Assembly (NCBI GenBank): GCA_018334735.1
Contig: JAGXLK010000149.1
Coordinates: 1 to 6,363, forward strand
Direction of reading: 5' to 3'
Source: Planctomycetota bacterium
Lineage (GTDB): Bacteria; Planctomycetota; Brocadiia; SM23-32
Length of the DNA stretch: 6,363 nucleotides
Shown: positions 5,665 through 6,363 of the stretch, in pieces
How the letters are laid out: every line of letters begins with the position of its first letter
Position numbering within the stretch: the stretch's first letter is position 1
The notes under the pieces: model-generated
Databases searched by the model: none
The model's input: only the letters and a program-made list of their open reading frames with translations
What the model was told of the DNA's origin: nothing
Made by a program: the position numbers and the translations under genes

Positions 5665-6363
5665 ATGGATTTCGCAATCTGTCTGTGGGACCTCGATATT
5701 GAGCCCGCAATGCAGGGGCAGATCTTTGAGGGCGTATCGGCTATTGAGCCGGGTGCGCCCGTTTTGTCCGAGACCGATCCGGATCTCCTTCAGGCGCAAG
5801 CCGAGATTCTTCGGGGGCGGAACATCGAAATTTATTCGGCGCACGCACCATTCGGACCGGAGCACGATCTGTCCTCATCCGACTCTGAGAAACGGGACGG
5901 AGCCGTTCAGAGCACCCTCTTGGCTCTGCGGAATGCCGCTTTGATCGGCGCGCAGTGTGTCGTGCTGCATCCCGGCCCCCCTGTGCCCACCGAGCAGCGC
6001 TCTGCACGCTGGGACAATCTGCGTGAAAGCATCGAGCATCTCCTGCCCAAGGCAGAAGAGCTGGAAGTGACGTTGGCACTTGAGAACTTGCTGCCAGGCT
6101 ACCTGGGGGACCAGACCATATCGCTGCGCAAGTTTGTGGATCGGTTCGACTCCTCGCTTCTGGGCTTCTGTTTCGATACGGGCCATGCCCATCTCAACGA
6201 TGAAGGAGTGATGCAGGCTTTCGAGGTGCTCCGCGAGGATATCATCAACTTTCACATTCAGGATAACGACGGTTGGATGGACCGCCACATCCAGCCTCCC
6301 TATGGGACAATCGACTGGGACGCCCTCGCCCCTGAGCTGCGTTCTTTGGATTTCGAGCACCCA
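5665..6363 (+). CDS. Sugar-phosphate isomerase/epimerase-like TIM barrel, partial (runs off right edge)
   Basis: Member of the xylose isomerase-like / AP endonuclease 2 superfamily: cytoplasmic metal-dependent TIM barrels, mostly isomerases or epimerases of sugars, inositols or keto acids. 233 residues are present, probably over 80% of the protein. The expected metal-ligand series, as known from endonuclease IV, can be followed: His60 (SAHAPF), His102 (LHPG), Glu140 (ALEN), Asp171 and His174 (FDTGH), His197 (FHIQDN), Asp206 and His208 (DRH). The final glutamate lies beyond the edge. PPYGTIDW (211-218) matches the usual G.G.IDW turn. An active metal site is therefore likely. A true DNA repair nuclease is less likely because the surrounding sequence fits the sugar isomerase branch better. 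The ATG at 5638 would add nine residues. It lies 374 nt after the WaaE-like gene and has GAG-rich, lysine-poor codon use unlike it, so it is probably separately transcribed. Confidence 0.88.
   Translation, partial: MDFAICLWDLDIEPAMQGQIFEGVSAIEPGAPVLSETDPDLLQAQAEILRGRNIEIYSAHAPFGPEHDLSSSDSEKRDGAVQSTLLALRNAALIGAQCVVLHPGPPVPTEQRSARWDNLRESIEHLLPKAEELEVTLALENLLPGYLGDQTISLRKFVDRFDSSLLGFCFDTGHAHLNDEGVMQAFEVLREDIINFHIQDNDGWMDRHIQPPYGTIDWDALAPELRSLDFEHP

Noticed and set aside
5422..5865. Minus-strand open frame of 147 codons spanning the palindrome-rich gap
   Set aside because: It overlaps the start of the well-supported isomerase-like gene on the other strand, has no ribosome site, and its protein has no recognisable pattern.
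1..6363. CRISPR array, tRNA, rRNA, phage or toxin-antitoxin genes
   Set aside because: No regularly spaced direct repeats, no tRNA cloverleaf, and no integrase, phage or toxin-like protein could be seen on either strand.

Overview
This 6.4-kb window is ordinary-looking bacterial chromosome of moderate GC. It probably comes from a Gram-negative organism, because one gene looks like a WaaE/KdtX-type lipopolysaccharide-core glycosyltransferase. No rRNA, tRNA or taxon-specific marker is present, so the lineage cannot be fixed. A Verrucomicrobiota-like origin crossed my mind from the overall style of the proteins, but that is a guess.

Layout. Positions 1-1652 on the minus strand carry trpB followed by the first 152 codons of trpA, which is cut by the left edge. 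Together they encode tryptophan synthase, the last step of tryptophan biosynthesis. trpB is the first gene of this unit. A short divergent gap (about 1653-1819) separates it from a plus-strand run: a family 2 glycosyltransferase (1820-2782), a 97-residue two-helix membrane protein (2965-3258), a two-part GNAT acetyltransferase (3292-4434) and a WaaE-like glycosyltransferase (4511-5290). The small membrane protein and the GNAT gene are closely packed. The other gaps are 182 and 76 nt, so one transcript with internal promoters is possible but not shown. Two glycosyltransferases around an acyltransferase and a small membrane protein suggest cell-surface glycan (LPS or polysaccharide) assembly or decoration; this is inference from content and order.

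Positions 5291-5664 hold no convincing gene but are full of inverted repeats. There is a 102-bp unit bounded by perfect 13-bp arms whose left arm supplies the stop codon of the WaaE-like gene. Next is a 193-bp unit bounded by perfect 11-bp arms, and then an 11-bp stem hairpin. The first and third palindromes share the ends TAGCC...GGCTA. This is the least explained part of the window.

From 5665 to the right edge runs a sugar-phosphate isomerase/epimerase-like TIM barrel (AP endonuclease 2 superfamily), incomplete at its C-terminus. It retains nearly the whole metal-ligand set of the superfamily. Its codon use (GAG over GAA, few lysines) differs clearly from the WaaE-like gene upstream, so it probably belongs to another unit.

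I do not see a clear new biological system. The best leads are the palindrome-rich gap and the unrecognised small membrane protein between glycan genes.
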